Of a stretch of 23,375 nt of DNA, positions 1-7,215 are shown piece after piece (the first letter of the stretch is position 1; each line of letters opens with the position of its first letter). This DNA is from a virus: positions 1 to 23,375 of IMG/VR virus record IMGVR_UViG_3300020165_001224; one strand, given 5' to 3'. Position numbers and translations under genes: made by a program. The notes under the pieces are model-generated. The model was not told the DNA's origin. It ran no database searches and saw only the letters and a program-made list of their open reading frames with translations.

Positions 1-801
1 TGCGACTGGTATATTCTGGCATATAACATCATACTTCAGTTCTTTGGTATAGATGGCAGCTATCTCATTACGCTTCTCTTGCCACTTAGGCATCTGAGTT
101 AATCTATACTGAATAATATCTGCATTGGTAATAAACATCTTTGAGTTATAACCTAGTTCAGCAAAATCTTTATCTTTACCATGGCGTCTTACTCTTTTTA
201 CATAGTCGGCATGTTCTTTGTTATCAGTCATAAACATACCACCGCCAGATATACCAGCAACAACTTTATTACCATTGAAACTATATGATGAACATTCGCC
301 TATAGTACCTGCTTTACGTCCGTCAAGTGATGAGCCAAGAGACTGAGCAGAGTCCTCTATAAATCTAATACCATTATTGATACACCATTCTTCTATCTCT
401 TTTGTTTCGGACATACTACCATAAAGATGAGTATAGATTAGTGCCTTAGTTTTATTGGTCGTCATACGTTTAATGCTATCGAGTGATATATGATAACTAT
501 GTAAACTTATATCGCAAAACACAGGAGTTGCACCTACCATAGAAATGCAAGATGATGTAGAAATCCATGAGAAATCTGAAACAAGAACCTCATCACCAGG
601 TCCTATTCCCCATAAAGAAAATCTAAGAGCATCTGTAGCATTAGCCACAGCTACACAATGCGAACGTCCTGTATATGAGGAGATTGCTGATTCTAAACCT
701 TCGGTACTACCTTCAACTTCTTTAACCATTGCTTGGTCAAAAAGTAAATGGTACATCTCTCGGTTTTCTTGATATTCTCTATCCCACCCGTTGTAATTCA
801 T
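1..801 (-). CDS. DegT/DnrJ/EryC1-type PLP-dependent sugar aminotransferase (partial, C-terminus outside window)
   Basis: Open frame of 267 codons that runs off the left edge. The start is an ATG (MNYNGWDREYQ) overlapping the end of the upstream glycosyltransferase-like gene by 23 nt. Fold type I aminotransferase motifs are in the expected order: a substrate/PLP phosphate-loop region (VANATDALRFSL, about residues 52-63), the PLP ring-nitrogen aspartate in IEDSAQ (D150, with Q153), and the Schiff-base lysine in SYSFNGNKVV (K179) followed by a Gly-rich GISGGGMF loop. Family members transfer an amino group from glutamate to a keto-sugar nucleotide, making amino-deoxy sugars for LPS, O-antigen or antibiotic glycans; the protein is cytosolic. 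About two thirds of a usual 370-400 aa protein is present. It is the last visible gene of the minus-strand operon, next to a glycosyltransferase-like gene, which fits sugar building. The exact sugar substrate cannot be read from the sequence. Confidence 0.9.
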   Translation of the reverse strand, partial: MNYNGWDREYQENREMYHLLFDQAMVKEVEGSTEGLESAISSYTGRSHCVAVANATDALRFSLWGIGPGDEVLVSDFSWISTSSCISMVGATPVFCDISLHSYHISLDSIKRMTTNKTKALIYTHLYGSMSETKEIEEWCINNGIRFIEDSAQSLGSSLDGRKAGTIGECSSYSFNGNKVVAGISGGGMFMTDNKEHADYVKRVRRHGKDKDFAELGYNSKMFITNADIIQYRLTQMPKWQEKRNEIAAIYTKELKYDVICQNIPVA

Positions 802-1651
802 TATATGCTTTCACTATTTCTTCAAGATTTGGTTCTTGCGGTTCTCTATTCATATAGACAGAACCACCATCAATTATATCTGCACTTCTGTTATATATAA
901 TTTCTTTATTAAAGTATTTACACTCCATAATAATTCTTGGAGCTGGATCAAATGTTTGCTTATTATAAACATAAGTCTCAAACATTCCCATAAGATTTTG
1001 AACTGGTGCGCTGACGTTATTCCAATCTGGATTTAAATAATCTTCGCCCTGCATTGTAAGAATACCATGGCTTTCATAATTTGGTACAACATCACTTAGT
1101 TCATTATAATACTCTTTGTTTGTACCTAAGAATAGATACTTAAACATTATATCATCTTTTGGAGTTTTGTAAAGAGAAAAGTTTATTGTTTTTTCAAAAT
1201 GATCACCATGGCCATTTGGATATACTTCTTTGTCACATAAACAATATGTAATATCAATTTTAAAATGTTCGAGGGCAAGTGAATACCCTTCTATATCATT
1301 TTCTGAATGTACTGAAATAATTGGTTTCTTACGAAATAATGAATGTAACATAAAGTAACGATCTTCATCATATTCGTGTAAATCTCTATATGGTATTGAA
1401 ACCATACTATGACCCATAACCATATTTACTTCTTTATCATCTGATGGATAATAATCATTAATATAAACATCTTCTATAGTATCTTTATACTTGTTTTCTA
1501 AGGATGCCATATAGTCTTCAGGTGCATAATCACGACGTGTAATAATATGAACCCTAGCTGGAATATCTGCAGCCTTAAGTGCACAACAATATTCATAACT
1601 ATAATGTAATAAACCATCAACTGGTTTACTTGTAACGATAATATTAATCAT
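779..1651 (-). CDS. Putative glycosyltransferase-like protein
   Basis: I take the ATG at 1651 (MINIIVTSKPVDG, 290 aa) because it begins directly with a beta-strand typical of Rossmann-type enzymes and overlaps the upstream gene by only 8 nt. An ATG eight codons earlier, at 1675, is also possible (298 aa). The N-terminal half alternates hydrophobic strands and helices. The C-terminal part carries FDPAPRIIMECKYFNKEII, which resembles the sugar-nucleotide-binding region of GT-B glycosyltransferases (a conserved Glu after a PR-hydrophobic strand, then a strand NKEIIYN). The family's usual EX7E is not exact: the spacing here is E-x6-E. It lies between a PP-loop ATPase and a sugar aminotransferase, which supports a role in glycan assembly. 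No signal peptide or membrane span is visible. Donor and acceptor are unknown, and the assignment rests on weak fold-level resemblance and context. Confidence 0.5.
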   Translation of the reverse strand: MINIIVTSKPVDGLLHYSYEYCCALKAADIPARVHIITRRDYAPEDYMASLENKYKDTIEDVYINDYYPSDDKEVNMVMGHSMVSIPYRDLHEYDEDRYFMLHSLFRKKPIISVHSENDIEGYSLALEHFKIDITYCLCDKEVYPNGHGDHFEKTINFSLYKTPKDDIMFKYLFLGTNKEYYNELSDVVPNYESHGILTMQGEDYLNPDWNNVSAPVQNLMGMFETYVYNKQTFDPAPRIIMECKYFNKEIIYNRSADIIDGGSVYMNREPQEPNLEEIVKAYNELQRVG

Positions 1652-2387
1652 TTTTAAATGCCCATTCTTTCTCATTACACCAGAAACATTTACCGCAAGG
1701 TTCTGTATAATGTTCGGTTTCTCCTGGAAATCCTACACATGAACTTGTATAGGGATAAAGGCTTTCCATTAGACCTTCATCTTTATATACTCCAGAAACA
1801 AATTTTTTATCTACATTAATATATGGTTGATACAGTCTGGTCTTCCAAGGGTTATTATCCCTAGTATCTCTTCGTCGTTCAGCTACATCGTAAAAACCAT
1901 ACTTGTGCTGATCTTCTACTGGCGGATTAGCTGTCATGCCCGTGACAATATATGATTCAGGATATTGTCTCAATATTCTGCCGGCGTTTTCTCTTAACAT
2001 TAATAATTTAACAAGACCTGATAAACCAGTGCATCTATCTACAATAGTTCCGTCCGGCATTGTTACTTTTTCTGATTCCCATTCATCCTCTGCCCTTTGT
2101 CTCCATTCGGGATCCATAATATCAAATGGATATACATCTTGCTCAGCTAGTTTACCATTAGGAAAAATTTCTCTCATAAGCTGAAGTATGTCAAGTGTAC
2201 ACTCATAATCCATAGGAGCTGTCTTATCTCTTCCCGTAAAAGGAATTACTTCAACTTCAGGAAAGAATTTAAGAATTAAATACAGTAAAGATGCTGAATC
2301 TAATCCACCCGATAGTGACAATAATACCTGTTTAGGTATGCCCTTGTCAAATAAATCAATAGTTTGATTTCCATAAGTTAGTTTCAT
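1644..2387 (-). CDS. QueC-like PP-loop ATP pyrophosphatase with C-terminal zinc motif
   Basis: 247 aa, starting immediately after the stop codon of the upstream radical SAM gene (TAG-ATG) with a strong GGGAGGG ribosome site. The N-type ATP-pyrophosphatase P-loop is SGGLDS at residues 26-31. Near the end lies C217-x13-C231-GK-C234-FW-C237, matching the four-cysteine zinc site of 7-cyano-7-deazaguanine synthase (QueC: SC...CGKCxxC), and the length is right for QueC. The order TGMTANPP, then a PYINVDKK strand, then SSC also follows QueC. However, the QueC substrate-region signature (YPDCRPEF) is not seen, and no other preQ0-pathway gene is in the window. It may therefore adenylate a different carboxylate or amide, for example in sugar amidation, as PP-loop enzymes in glycan operons do. 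PP-loop and zinc motifs are certain; the substrate is not. Confidence 0.7.
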   Translation of the reverse strand: MKLTYGNQTIDLFDKGIPKQVLLSLSGGLDSASLLYLILKFFPEVEVIPFTGRDKTAPMDYECTLDILQLMREIFPNGKLAEQDVYPFDIMDPEWRQRAEDEWESEKVTMPDGTIVDRCTGLSGLVKLLMLRENAGRILRQYPESYIVTGMTANPPVEDQHKYGFYDVAERRRDTRDNNPWKTRLYQPYINVDKKFVSGVYKDEGLMESLYPYTSSCVGFPGETEHYTEPCGKCFWCNEKEWAFKND

Positions 2388-3797
2388 CTAACCCTCCCAA
2401 AATTCTTCAAGTTCAGGAAATTCTTCAAATAAATGCATTTCCCATCTAGTACCAACATAAGCCTCATCTTGTTTTAAAAGATATTTCAAAACATCTTGTA
2501 TATTACAATCATTCTCAGGTGGCCTTTCAAGAGCTGCTTGAATATCTGGCCAGTCCTTATACAAAGGTATAAGTTTATTCTTAATTTTATACGGTAGATT
2601 ATTTACTCTTAAACCTTTAGGTCTTTCAATCATAGCCCAATTAATTTGGTGGATTTTAGGATTATCTTTACAGTAGTCAATGACTTTATGAAATCTCATC
2701 ACACTTAGAAATGATACCAAACCATTAAAATCCACAACAGTATTATCATATTCATTACAAATATCTATATTCTTTTCTACCTCATCCCAATCTGTTCTTC
2801 TTCGCATATATTCAATATCTCTACCAACACCATCAATAGATGCTACCATTGCAACTTTTTTAAACTTAGGAATATAATCAAAAATATTATGTCTTCCAGC
2901 TTTCATTTTTGTAAAATTGGTTTGATACTTAATGATAATATTTTTTGCTTCATCACATTCAATTAAGGCATCTAATAATTCATATTGCCTTTTCATTATA
3001 AGAGGTTCACCACCAATGATTTTAATACTTCTTGCATATGGAGCCAACTTTTTTATTTGCTCTAACATACCAACTGATCTATCTTTTAAGGCATTATTTA
3101 CATATTCAATTCTATTGTTATCCATTGGTCCAAATAACTCTTCATTCCAAACACCTTTTTTTACAGCCATATCCCACCGCATGGTAGAGTTAGCATGCAT
3201 ACACATATGGCAATCAAGGTTACATTCAGAGCCAAAGATTTTTAATTGTATTTCACATATTCTTTCATCAAAATAATATTCACCAGTTTCTCTAAAAAAT
3301 CTTGCAGTTCGTTCTATACCATCCCAGAATACAGGATCATTAGTATGCATTTTCATACAATTAGTTCTTCGAGATCGACCGTATCGCCTTTCATCTGATC
3401 TACATCTTTCGCATATTGTTTCAACAGCCTTGTAGTCTGAATTTGGATCTAACATTTCGCGGCGAATGCTATTCATGTATTCACTATTTTCCATCCAATC
3501 TTGAAGAGATACATCATCAATACTTACACGGGAATCTGAGCCAAAACAACAAGCTTGATAGTTACCATTTATTTCTGAATAAACTTGAGTCCAAGGAATA
3601 GAACAAAACCAAATGTTCTGATTTTTAGTTTGAGCTGTAATTGAGCTAGGATCTTCCATACTCTTTTCAATAGATTTACTTGTCTTATGAAACCATGCAG
3701 TAGTATCATATTCACCAGGTTTGGTTTTATCTCCCGGTCCACCTCGTTTCATATTATTTTCTATTACATCTAGTATATCTGAGTCAATGGGCTTCAT
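2388..3797 (-). CDS. Radical SAM enzyme with N-terminal SPASM/twitch-like cysteine region
   Basis: 469 aa. The [4Fe-4S]-SAM site is C192-NLD-C196-HM-C199, followed by the SAM-binding GGEP at 262-265. Unusually, an auxiliary-cluster-type cysteine region lies before the radical SAM core: C65 (CSIPWTQVY), C83-C84 (QACC) and C129-ER-C132, the pattern of SPASM/twitch domains that normally follow the core. Such proteins are usually annotated as twitch-domain radical SAM proteins and are common in marine phages; their substrates are unknown to me. The start is supported by an AGGTGA ribosome site, and a minus-strand late promoter lies about 30 nt upstream. It is the first gene of the minus-strand operon, so it is probably expressed late with the glycan-type genes. 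It may modify a peptide or a sugar; the sequence does not decide. Confidence 0.88.
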   Translation of the reverse strand: MKPIDSDILDVIENNMKRGGPGDKTKPGEYDTTAWFHKTSKSIEKSMEDPSSITAQTKNQNIWFCSIPWTQVYSEINGNYQACCFGSDSRVSIDDVSLQDWMENSEYMNSIRREMLDPNSDYKAVETICERCRSDERRYGRSRRTNCMKMHTNDPVFWDGIERTARFFRETGEYYFDERICEIQLKIFGSECNLDCHMCMHANSTMRWDMAVKKGVWNEELFGPMDNNRIEYVNNALKDRSVGMLEQIKKLAPYARSIKIIGGEPLIMKRQYELLDALIECDEAKNIIIKYQTNFTKMKAGRHNIFDYIPKFKKVAMVASIDGVGRDIEYMRRRTDWDEVEKNIDICNEYDNTVVDFNGLVSFLSVMRFHKVIDYCKDNPKIHQINWAMIERPKGLRVNNLPYKIKNKLIPLYKDWPDIQAALERPPENDCNIQDVLKYLLKQDEAYVGTRWEMHLFEEFPELEEFWEG

Positions 3798-3807
3798 TTA
3801 ATTCACC

Positions 3808-3815
3808 TATAAATA
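3808..3815 (+). promoter_or_regulatory. T4-type late promoter (TATAAATA), rightward
   Basis: Exact TATAAATA octamer in the 40-nt gap between divergent genes. With T4 spacing, transcription would start near 3821, just before the AGAGG ribosome site (3823-3827) of the gene at 3838. It overlaps the ribosome-binding region of the divergent minus-strand gene. Confidence 0.7.
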
Positions 3816-3827
3816 ATTATCCAGAGG

Positions 3828-3835
3828 TATTTATA
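3828..3835 (-). promoter_or_regulatory. T4-type late promoter (TATAAATA on minus strand), leftward
   Basis: TATTTATA on the plus strand, an exact TATAAATA on the minus strand. The predicted start near 3822 gives a leader of about 25 nt before the ATG at 3797. This promoter and the plus-strand one at 3808 face each other, so each transcript begins between the two boxes and crosses the other box. Confidence 0.65.
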
Positions 3836-3837
3836 AC

Positions 3838-4779
3838 ATGATTAAAAAAGCAGTAATAGAGATATGTGGTTCATGTAACTATACGTGTACCTTCTGTCCA
3901 CATTCTTTTGAAGGTGGCAGAGAAAAATCATTTAAAAGAATGATGAACTATAAGATGTTTGTTGATATGTTAGATCAATTAACAGATACAGAATGTGAAG
4001 AGATATATCTTGAAGGTTCTGGTGAGCCAACCATGAATAAGAAATTACCTGACTTTGTAAAAGCTGGTACTGATAGAGGATTTAAAATGTCCTTTATCAC
4101 TAACGGCTTCTGGTTTAAAGATGATCTTATGAAAAGAACCATTGATGCTGGTATGCACTTTGCTAGAGTTTCTGTTACGGGCTATAATCCTAGATTATAT
4201 AAAGAACAAATGAGTAAAGATGCTTTCTATGAAGTAATGGATAATACAAATGCTGCCATTGAATATGGTGGTAATATGGGTTCTTATCATTTAATCTTAG
4301 ATAACGACAACGTAAACTATGAGGCTAGTGAATACATATGTAACTGGATTAAACATGTTCCTGGGGTTAAGGCTTCTATATGGAAAATGCATAACTGGTC
4401 TGGTCAACTTGGCGTTGATTGGAGAATAGGTAAAAAGAAACGTAGCTGTGGTAGACCTTTCTCTCCTGATCTGATTGTAAGAGCAGGTGGTAATGGTGGT
4501 ATGACTGGTGCTGTTGTTCCTTGCTGTATGGTTTTAGGTCAAGATAGTAAAGGAGTATTAGGACACTTATCACACCAGACTATTGAGGAAGTATGGTATG
4601 GAGATGAATACAATAAACTAAGAAAAGCACATGAGATGCATGAATTTGATTCTATAGATTATTGTAAGAACTGCGACATGTTATATGATGCACCAGAGGC
4701 TTTGGTTTGGTCGAATTTTGATGCTGACTATAATACACTCACTGGTTCTTCTTTTACAATGGAACAATATAGAAAATGA
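3838..4779 (+). CDS. Radical SAM/SPASM domain protein
   Basis: 313 aa with the usual domain order. The radical SAM cluster motif is at the very N-terminus (C13-NYT-C17-TF-C20), then a GSGEP motif (60-64) corresponding to GGEP. The C-terminal SPASM-type region has C204, the pair C229-C230 (VVPCCMV) and C276-KN-C279, with the typical GVLGHLSHQTIEEVW segment between them. SPASM enzymes mostly modify peptides or proteins (sactipeptides, PQQ, mycofactocin) but some act on sugars or alcohols. An AGAGG ribosome site lies 10 nt upstream and a late promoter just before it. Its stop overlaps the next ATG (ATGA), so it is translationally coupled to the kinase-like gene. No precursor-peptide-like gene is directly next to it. 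Confidence 0.9.
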   Translation: MIKKAVIEICGSCNYTCTFCPHSFEGGREKSFKRMMNYKMFVDMLDQLTDTECEEIYLEGSGEPTMNKKLPDFVKAGTDRGFKMSFITNGFWFKDDLMKRTIDAGMHFARVSVTGYNPRLYKEQMSKDAFYEVMDNTNAAIEYGGNMGSYHLILDNDNVNYEASEYICNWIKHVPGVKASIWKMHNWSGQLGVDWRIGKKKRSCGRPFSPDLIVRAGGNGGMTGAVVPCCMVLGQDSKGVLGHLSHQTIEEVWYGDEYNKLRKAHEMHEFDSIDYCKNCDMLYDAPEALVWSNFDADYNTLTGSSFTMEQYRK

Positions 4780-5210
4780 ACATAGATAAAAAAAGAACTA
4801 GGATTACCGACTTTCATATTGTTAAAACAATTGAATATAAAGATAGCCCTGTCGAGACTGTTAAAAATTTAGAAAGATTGCATAAAGACAAATTTGAATT
4901 TATTAACATACCTTGGTTTAGATATGAAGTTTCTGGACACTCTCTTACAATTATATCAGAGTATATCAAAGGTAGATATATAGATTTATCTCATATGAAC
5001 TATCTTTGGAACGATGTTGTAATGCATAAAGGTGATTATAGTTTTCATGACTATCAGTTCTCAAATTTTATAGTTGATAAAGATAATAAAATATGGGCTG
5101 TGGACCTAGATGATTACTGCAAGATTAGTATATCAGATCGTGATAAAGATTGGCTAAAAATAAAAAATGAAGAAACATTGAGATTGAAGGAATTATGGAA
5201 CGCATTATAA
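4776..5210 (+). CDS. Minimal protein/aminoglycoside-kinase-fold protein
   Basis: 144 aa, start overlapping the previous stop (ATGA). Residues 56-66 (SLTIISEYIKG) look like the hinge strand of kinase/APH folds. Residues 91-97 (HDYQFSN) give the catalytic D-x4-N (D92, N97), followed by strand FIVD and DLDD (110-113) where DFG/DxD normally binds metal. The histidine sits at D-1 rather than the usual D-2. No glycine-rich loop or clear beta3 lysine is visible and the protein is about half the length of an APH-family kinase, so the N-lobe is greatly reduced. It could phosphorylate a sugar or small molecule made by the neighbouring enzymes, or be a kinase-fold binding protein. Fold call moderate; activity unproven. 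Confidence 0.6.
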   Translation: MNIDKKRTRITDFHIVKTIEYKDSPVETVKNLERLHKDKFEFINIPWFRYEVSGHSLTIISEYIKGRYIDLSHMNYLWNDVVMHKGDYSFHDYQFSNFIVDKDNKIWAVDLDDYCKISISDRDKDWLKIKNEETLRLKELWNAL

Positions 5211-5692
5211 TAGATGATTACTTAGATAAAAACGTATATGATATGTTATATAAAATGTATCAAAGTGCTAAAACTGGATCTGATGTAAAGAGAACTATGT
5301 TTGATTATGATCCTACTCCTGAAATTGCAGAACTTATCTATCTGTTTAGTCATAAAAGAAATTATGATAAACTAGCTAAGTTTATTCATACTGCTGCAAC
5401 TCCTCCTAATTACCATCACAGAATACATGATGAAGCAGAGTTTAAGATTATGTCTGCCATTGTTTATATCGGACCAGAAAAGGCACCAGGCACTACATTC
5501 TATATTGATGGTAATGAAGAAACTGTTGAATGGAAACCTAACAGACTAATGGTTTTTTGTGGAGAAACAAATGTTACTTGGCACGATTATAAATCAGATG
5601 ATAATATGAGGTTTACATATAATTATTTCTTAGTCGATCCTACAAAGATTGAGAACGAGACATACAAAAATCATGTTCTATATAAAATTTGA
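5195..5692 (+). CDS. 2-oxoglutarate/Fe(II)-dependent oxygenase-like protein
   Basis: 165 aa, overlapping the upstream gene by 16 nt. The double-stranded beta-helix signature is present: RIHDE supplies the first iron histidine and acid (H78 with E80, or D79), the strand MSAIVYIGP follows, then APGTTFYID, then KPNRLMVFCGETNVTWHD with the distal histidine H130, and R139 in MRFTYNYF as the likely 2-oxoglutarate-binding arginine. This is the arrangement of prolyl-4-hydroxylase-like and phage 2OG oxygenases, slightly shorter than the usual 190-220 aa. Such enzymes hydroxylate protein side chains, nucleotides or small molecules. The substrate is unknown; lysines of the phage's own collagen-like fibres are one possibility (see findings). 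Confidence 0.75.
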   Translation: MERIIIDDYLDKNVYDMLYKMYQSAKTGSDVKRTMFDYDPTPEIAELIYLFSHKRNYDKLAKFIHTAATPPNYHHRIHDEAEFKIMSAIVYIGPEKAPGTTFYIDGNEETVEWKPNRLMVFCGETNVTWHDYKSDDNMRFTYNYFLVDPTKIENETYKNHVLYKI

Positions 5693-6482
5693 TGAAAGAA
5701 CAGTTCAGGCTCATGCGACTATTATGAGCCAATTCTGCCATGTGTTATGGCGGATTCAAAGTATGTGCGAAGAAGGTCTTATAACAGATAAGGTAACTAT
5801 AAAGGTATTTGTGCCTATATTTTATAAAGGTTGTTATCATACACCTAACCATAAATATTCTTTTGACGAACAACTTAGATGGTTTATGGATAACTTTGAA
5901 GAACCTTCTTGTGGTGTAGAATGGATTGTAGAATTTTATGAAGAAACTTGTAATGTAACTTCTCCATGGAATGCACAATGTATTTGGCCATTTAAGAAAC
6001 AATGGGTAGGTGGAGGTGGTTACATTACTCTCCAGAAATATAAGAATTCAAAAGGCGGATATAATTATCATAGAAGAATGGCTGAAAAATCTGGTCAACT
6101 AGATATAATAGAAAATATAGAACAGTATTCTGATTATCCAGTTAAGATAGTTGACTACGAAATGCACCCTAGTGAACTAATTGATACTCTTATACATTCT
6201 GAGAAGCACTACACATATATGGGCGGCAGTTATTATACTGCAGCACTTATTAACTGTCCTACAATATGTTATGGGCATCCTACAGGTCACGTTTTTCCAG
6301 ATTCGCTTGAGGGTGAAGGCATGCCAGGTAGCGCATGGGGCGCCGTTATGGGTAATGGATTCTCTACAATATGTCAATATGATTTTAATAAAACCTATAA
6401 TGGTCCTCAGACATATGTTACCCATGCATCATCAGTAAATGATTTAAAAGGGTATCTATTGGAGTTACCACTACCCTTATAA
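5673..6482 (+). CDS. Unrecognised protein, possible GT-B-type glycosyltransferase
   Basis: 269 aa from the ATG at 5673 (MFYIKFDERTVQ), which overlaps the oxygenase gene by 20 nt. A TTG 24 nt earlier is less likely. The protein has a mixed alpha/beta pattern without signal peptide or membrane span. Near the C-terminus HYTYMGGSYYTAALINCPTI followed by CYG resembles the C-terminal signature of heptosyltransferase-like GT-B enzymes (Gly-Ser/Asp, then an Ala-rich helix, then Pro-hydrophobic-Gly). This resemblance is by eye and weak. The N-terminal half contains an aromatic- and cysteine-rich stretch (about residues 75-105) that I cannot place. Context among sugar- and side-chain-modifying enzymes favours a transferase. 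The stop codon lies inside a late-promoter box. I do not recognise the gene with certainty. Confidence 0.4.
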   Translation: MFYIKFDERTVQAHATIMSQFCHVLWRIQSMCEEGLITDKVTIKVFVPIFYKGCYHTPNHKYSFDEQLRWFMDNFEEPSCGVEWIVEFYEETCNVTSPWNAQCIWPFKKQWVGGGGYITLQKYKNSKGGYNYHRRMAEKSGQLDIIENIEQYSDYPVKIVDYEMHPSELIDTLIHSEKHYTYMGGSYYTAALINCPTICYGHPTGHVFPDSLEGEGMPGSAWGAVMGNGFSTICQYDFNKTYNGPQTYVTHASSVNDLKGYLLELPLPL

Positions 6483-6485
6483 ATA
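6478..6485 (+). promoter_or_regulatory. T4-type late promoter (TATAAATA), first of a pair
   Basis: Exact octamer that includes the TAA stop of the preceding gene. Predicted start near 6491, about 110 nt before the first structural gene. Confidence 0.55.
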
Positions 6486-6559
6486 CTTACAGTATTATTA
6501 TAACACATTTTGCGGGAATGTAAACCCTTAATTTAACTTTTTTTAGAGTGCAAAATCTT

Positions 6560-6567
6560 TATAAATA
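6560..6567 (+). promoter_or_regulatory. T4-type late promoter (TATAAATA) of the structural gene block
   Basis: Second exact octamer in the same 119-nt gap (6483-6601), the only sizeable gap before the virion genes. Predicted start near 6573, about 29 nt before the ATG at 6602, a typical late leader. The rest of the gap is AT-rich with a T-run (6538-6544), and I see no strong hairpin in it. Confidence 0.75.
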
Positions 6568-6601
6568 ACACTAATAACACAGTTGATGAATATGGGAAAA
6601 C

Positions 6602-6955
6602 ATGGCACAGGAAGAAACATTTACTATTGATCAAGGCGCGGATGTTGCCATTCAACTCTATCTGGTTAATACAGATGGCTCAGCAAAAAATTTAACAAAT
6701 CATTTAATATCTGCTAAAATGAAGAAAAATTTTAACAGTGATAGTGCTGATACAACAGATTTTGTTACTGCGGTTATGACGCCGCCGACTGATGGTATTG
6801 TTACTCTAAGTCTTACCAATTCACAAACAGATTTATTAAAAGCAGGAAGATATGTATATGATGTAGAAATGGCATACTCAGACAGTGATTCTAATACTAT
6901 CATAGAGCGAGTGCTTGAAGGTAGAATTGCAGTATCCCCATCTGTTACGAGGTAG
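6602..6955 (+). CDS. Small virion protein, baseplate/fibre adaptor-like
   Basis: 117 aa. It begins FTIDQGADVAIQLYLVNTDG and ends GRYVYDVEMAY...VLEGRIAVSPSVTR, the shape of a small beta-sandwich found in many phage tail and baseplate proteins: an N-terminal 'F.i.qGa' strand, a 'LSLTNSQTDLLKAGRY' middle, and 'G.v.vsp.VTR' at the end. It is the first gene behind the late promoter at 6560 and heads the fibre block. A GGGAAAA segment sits just before the ATG. No signal peptide. Probably a structural adaptor linking fibres to the baseplate; the exact position in the virion is not known. Confidence 0.65.
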   Translation: MAQEETFTIDQGADVAIQLYLVNTDGSAKNLTNHLISAKMKKNFNSDSADTTDFVTAVMTPPTDGIVTLSLTNSQTDLLKAGRYVYDVEMAYSDSDSNTIIERVLEGRIAVSPSVTR

Positions 6956-6960
6956 TATAA

Positions 6961-7215
6961 ATGGCGTCAAGAGTAGGTTTTAGCGGAACAGTTGGATCAG
7001 TAAAGGTTGCTGGTTCTACAACACAAATAAAAAAGATAGTAGTAGGTACACCCATTAGACGGGTTGCATCTGGTGCTTTTAATGTCTCAAGTTTAGGTGG
7101 AGTTGATACCACCGGTGCTGTAACTGGCTCTGTCTTAGTATATAATGAAACGTCCGGCAAATTTGAAGCCGAGCAAGAATTAGAAAATACTAACTTTAAT
7201 GGAGGCCAATACTGA
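6961..7215 (+). CDS. Small virion structural protein
   Basis: 84 aa, preceded by a GAGG ribosome site inside the end of the previous gene. The C-terminal half (VDTTGAVTGSVLVYNETSGKFE) matches a short repeat unit common in fibre proteins of marine T4-like phages ('vdtsg..dGsvLvYn...gkwe'). The N-terminus (SRVGFSGTVGSVKVAGS) is Gly/Ser/Val-rich beta. Its stop overlaps the next start (TGATG), so it is coupled to the 514-aa fibre. Probably a short fibre-associated or trimer-tip protein. Function beyond 'structural' cannot be stated. Confidence 0.6.
   Translation: MASRVGFSGTVGSVKVAGSTTQIKKIVVGTPIRRVASGAFNVSSLGGVDTTGAVTGSVLVYNETSGKFEAEQELENTNFNGGQY

Noticed and set aside
545-772. Plus-strand open frame of 75 codons at the left end
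   Set aside because: It lies antisense inside the aminotransferase gene, whose PLP motifs are clear.
5649-5672. TTG start eight codons upstream of the 269-aa GT-B-like protein
   Set aside because: The ATG at 5673 gives a smaller overlap and a more natural first strand; TTG remains possible.
6514-6545. Possible terminator GGG-loop-CCC followed by T-run
   Set aside because: Only a three-base stem with an eight-base loop; too weak to call.
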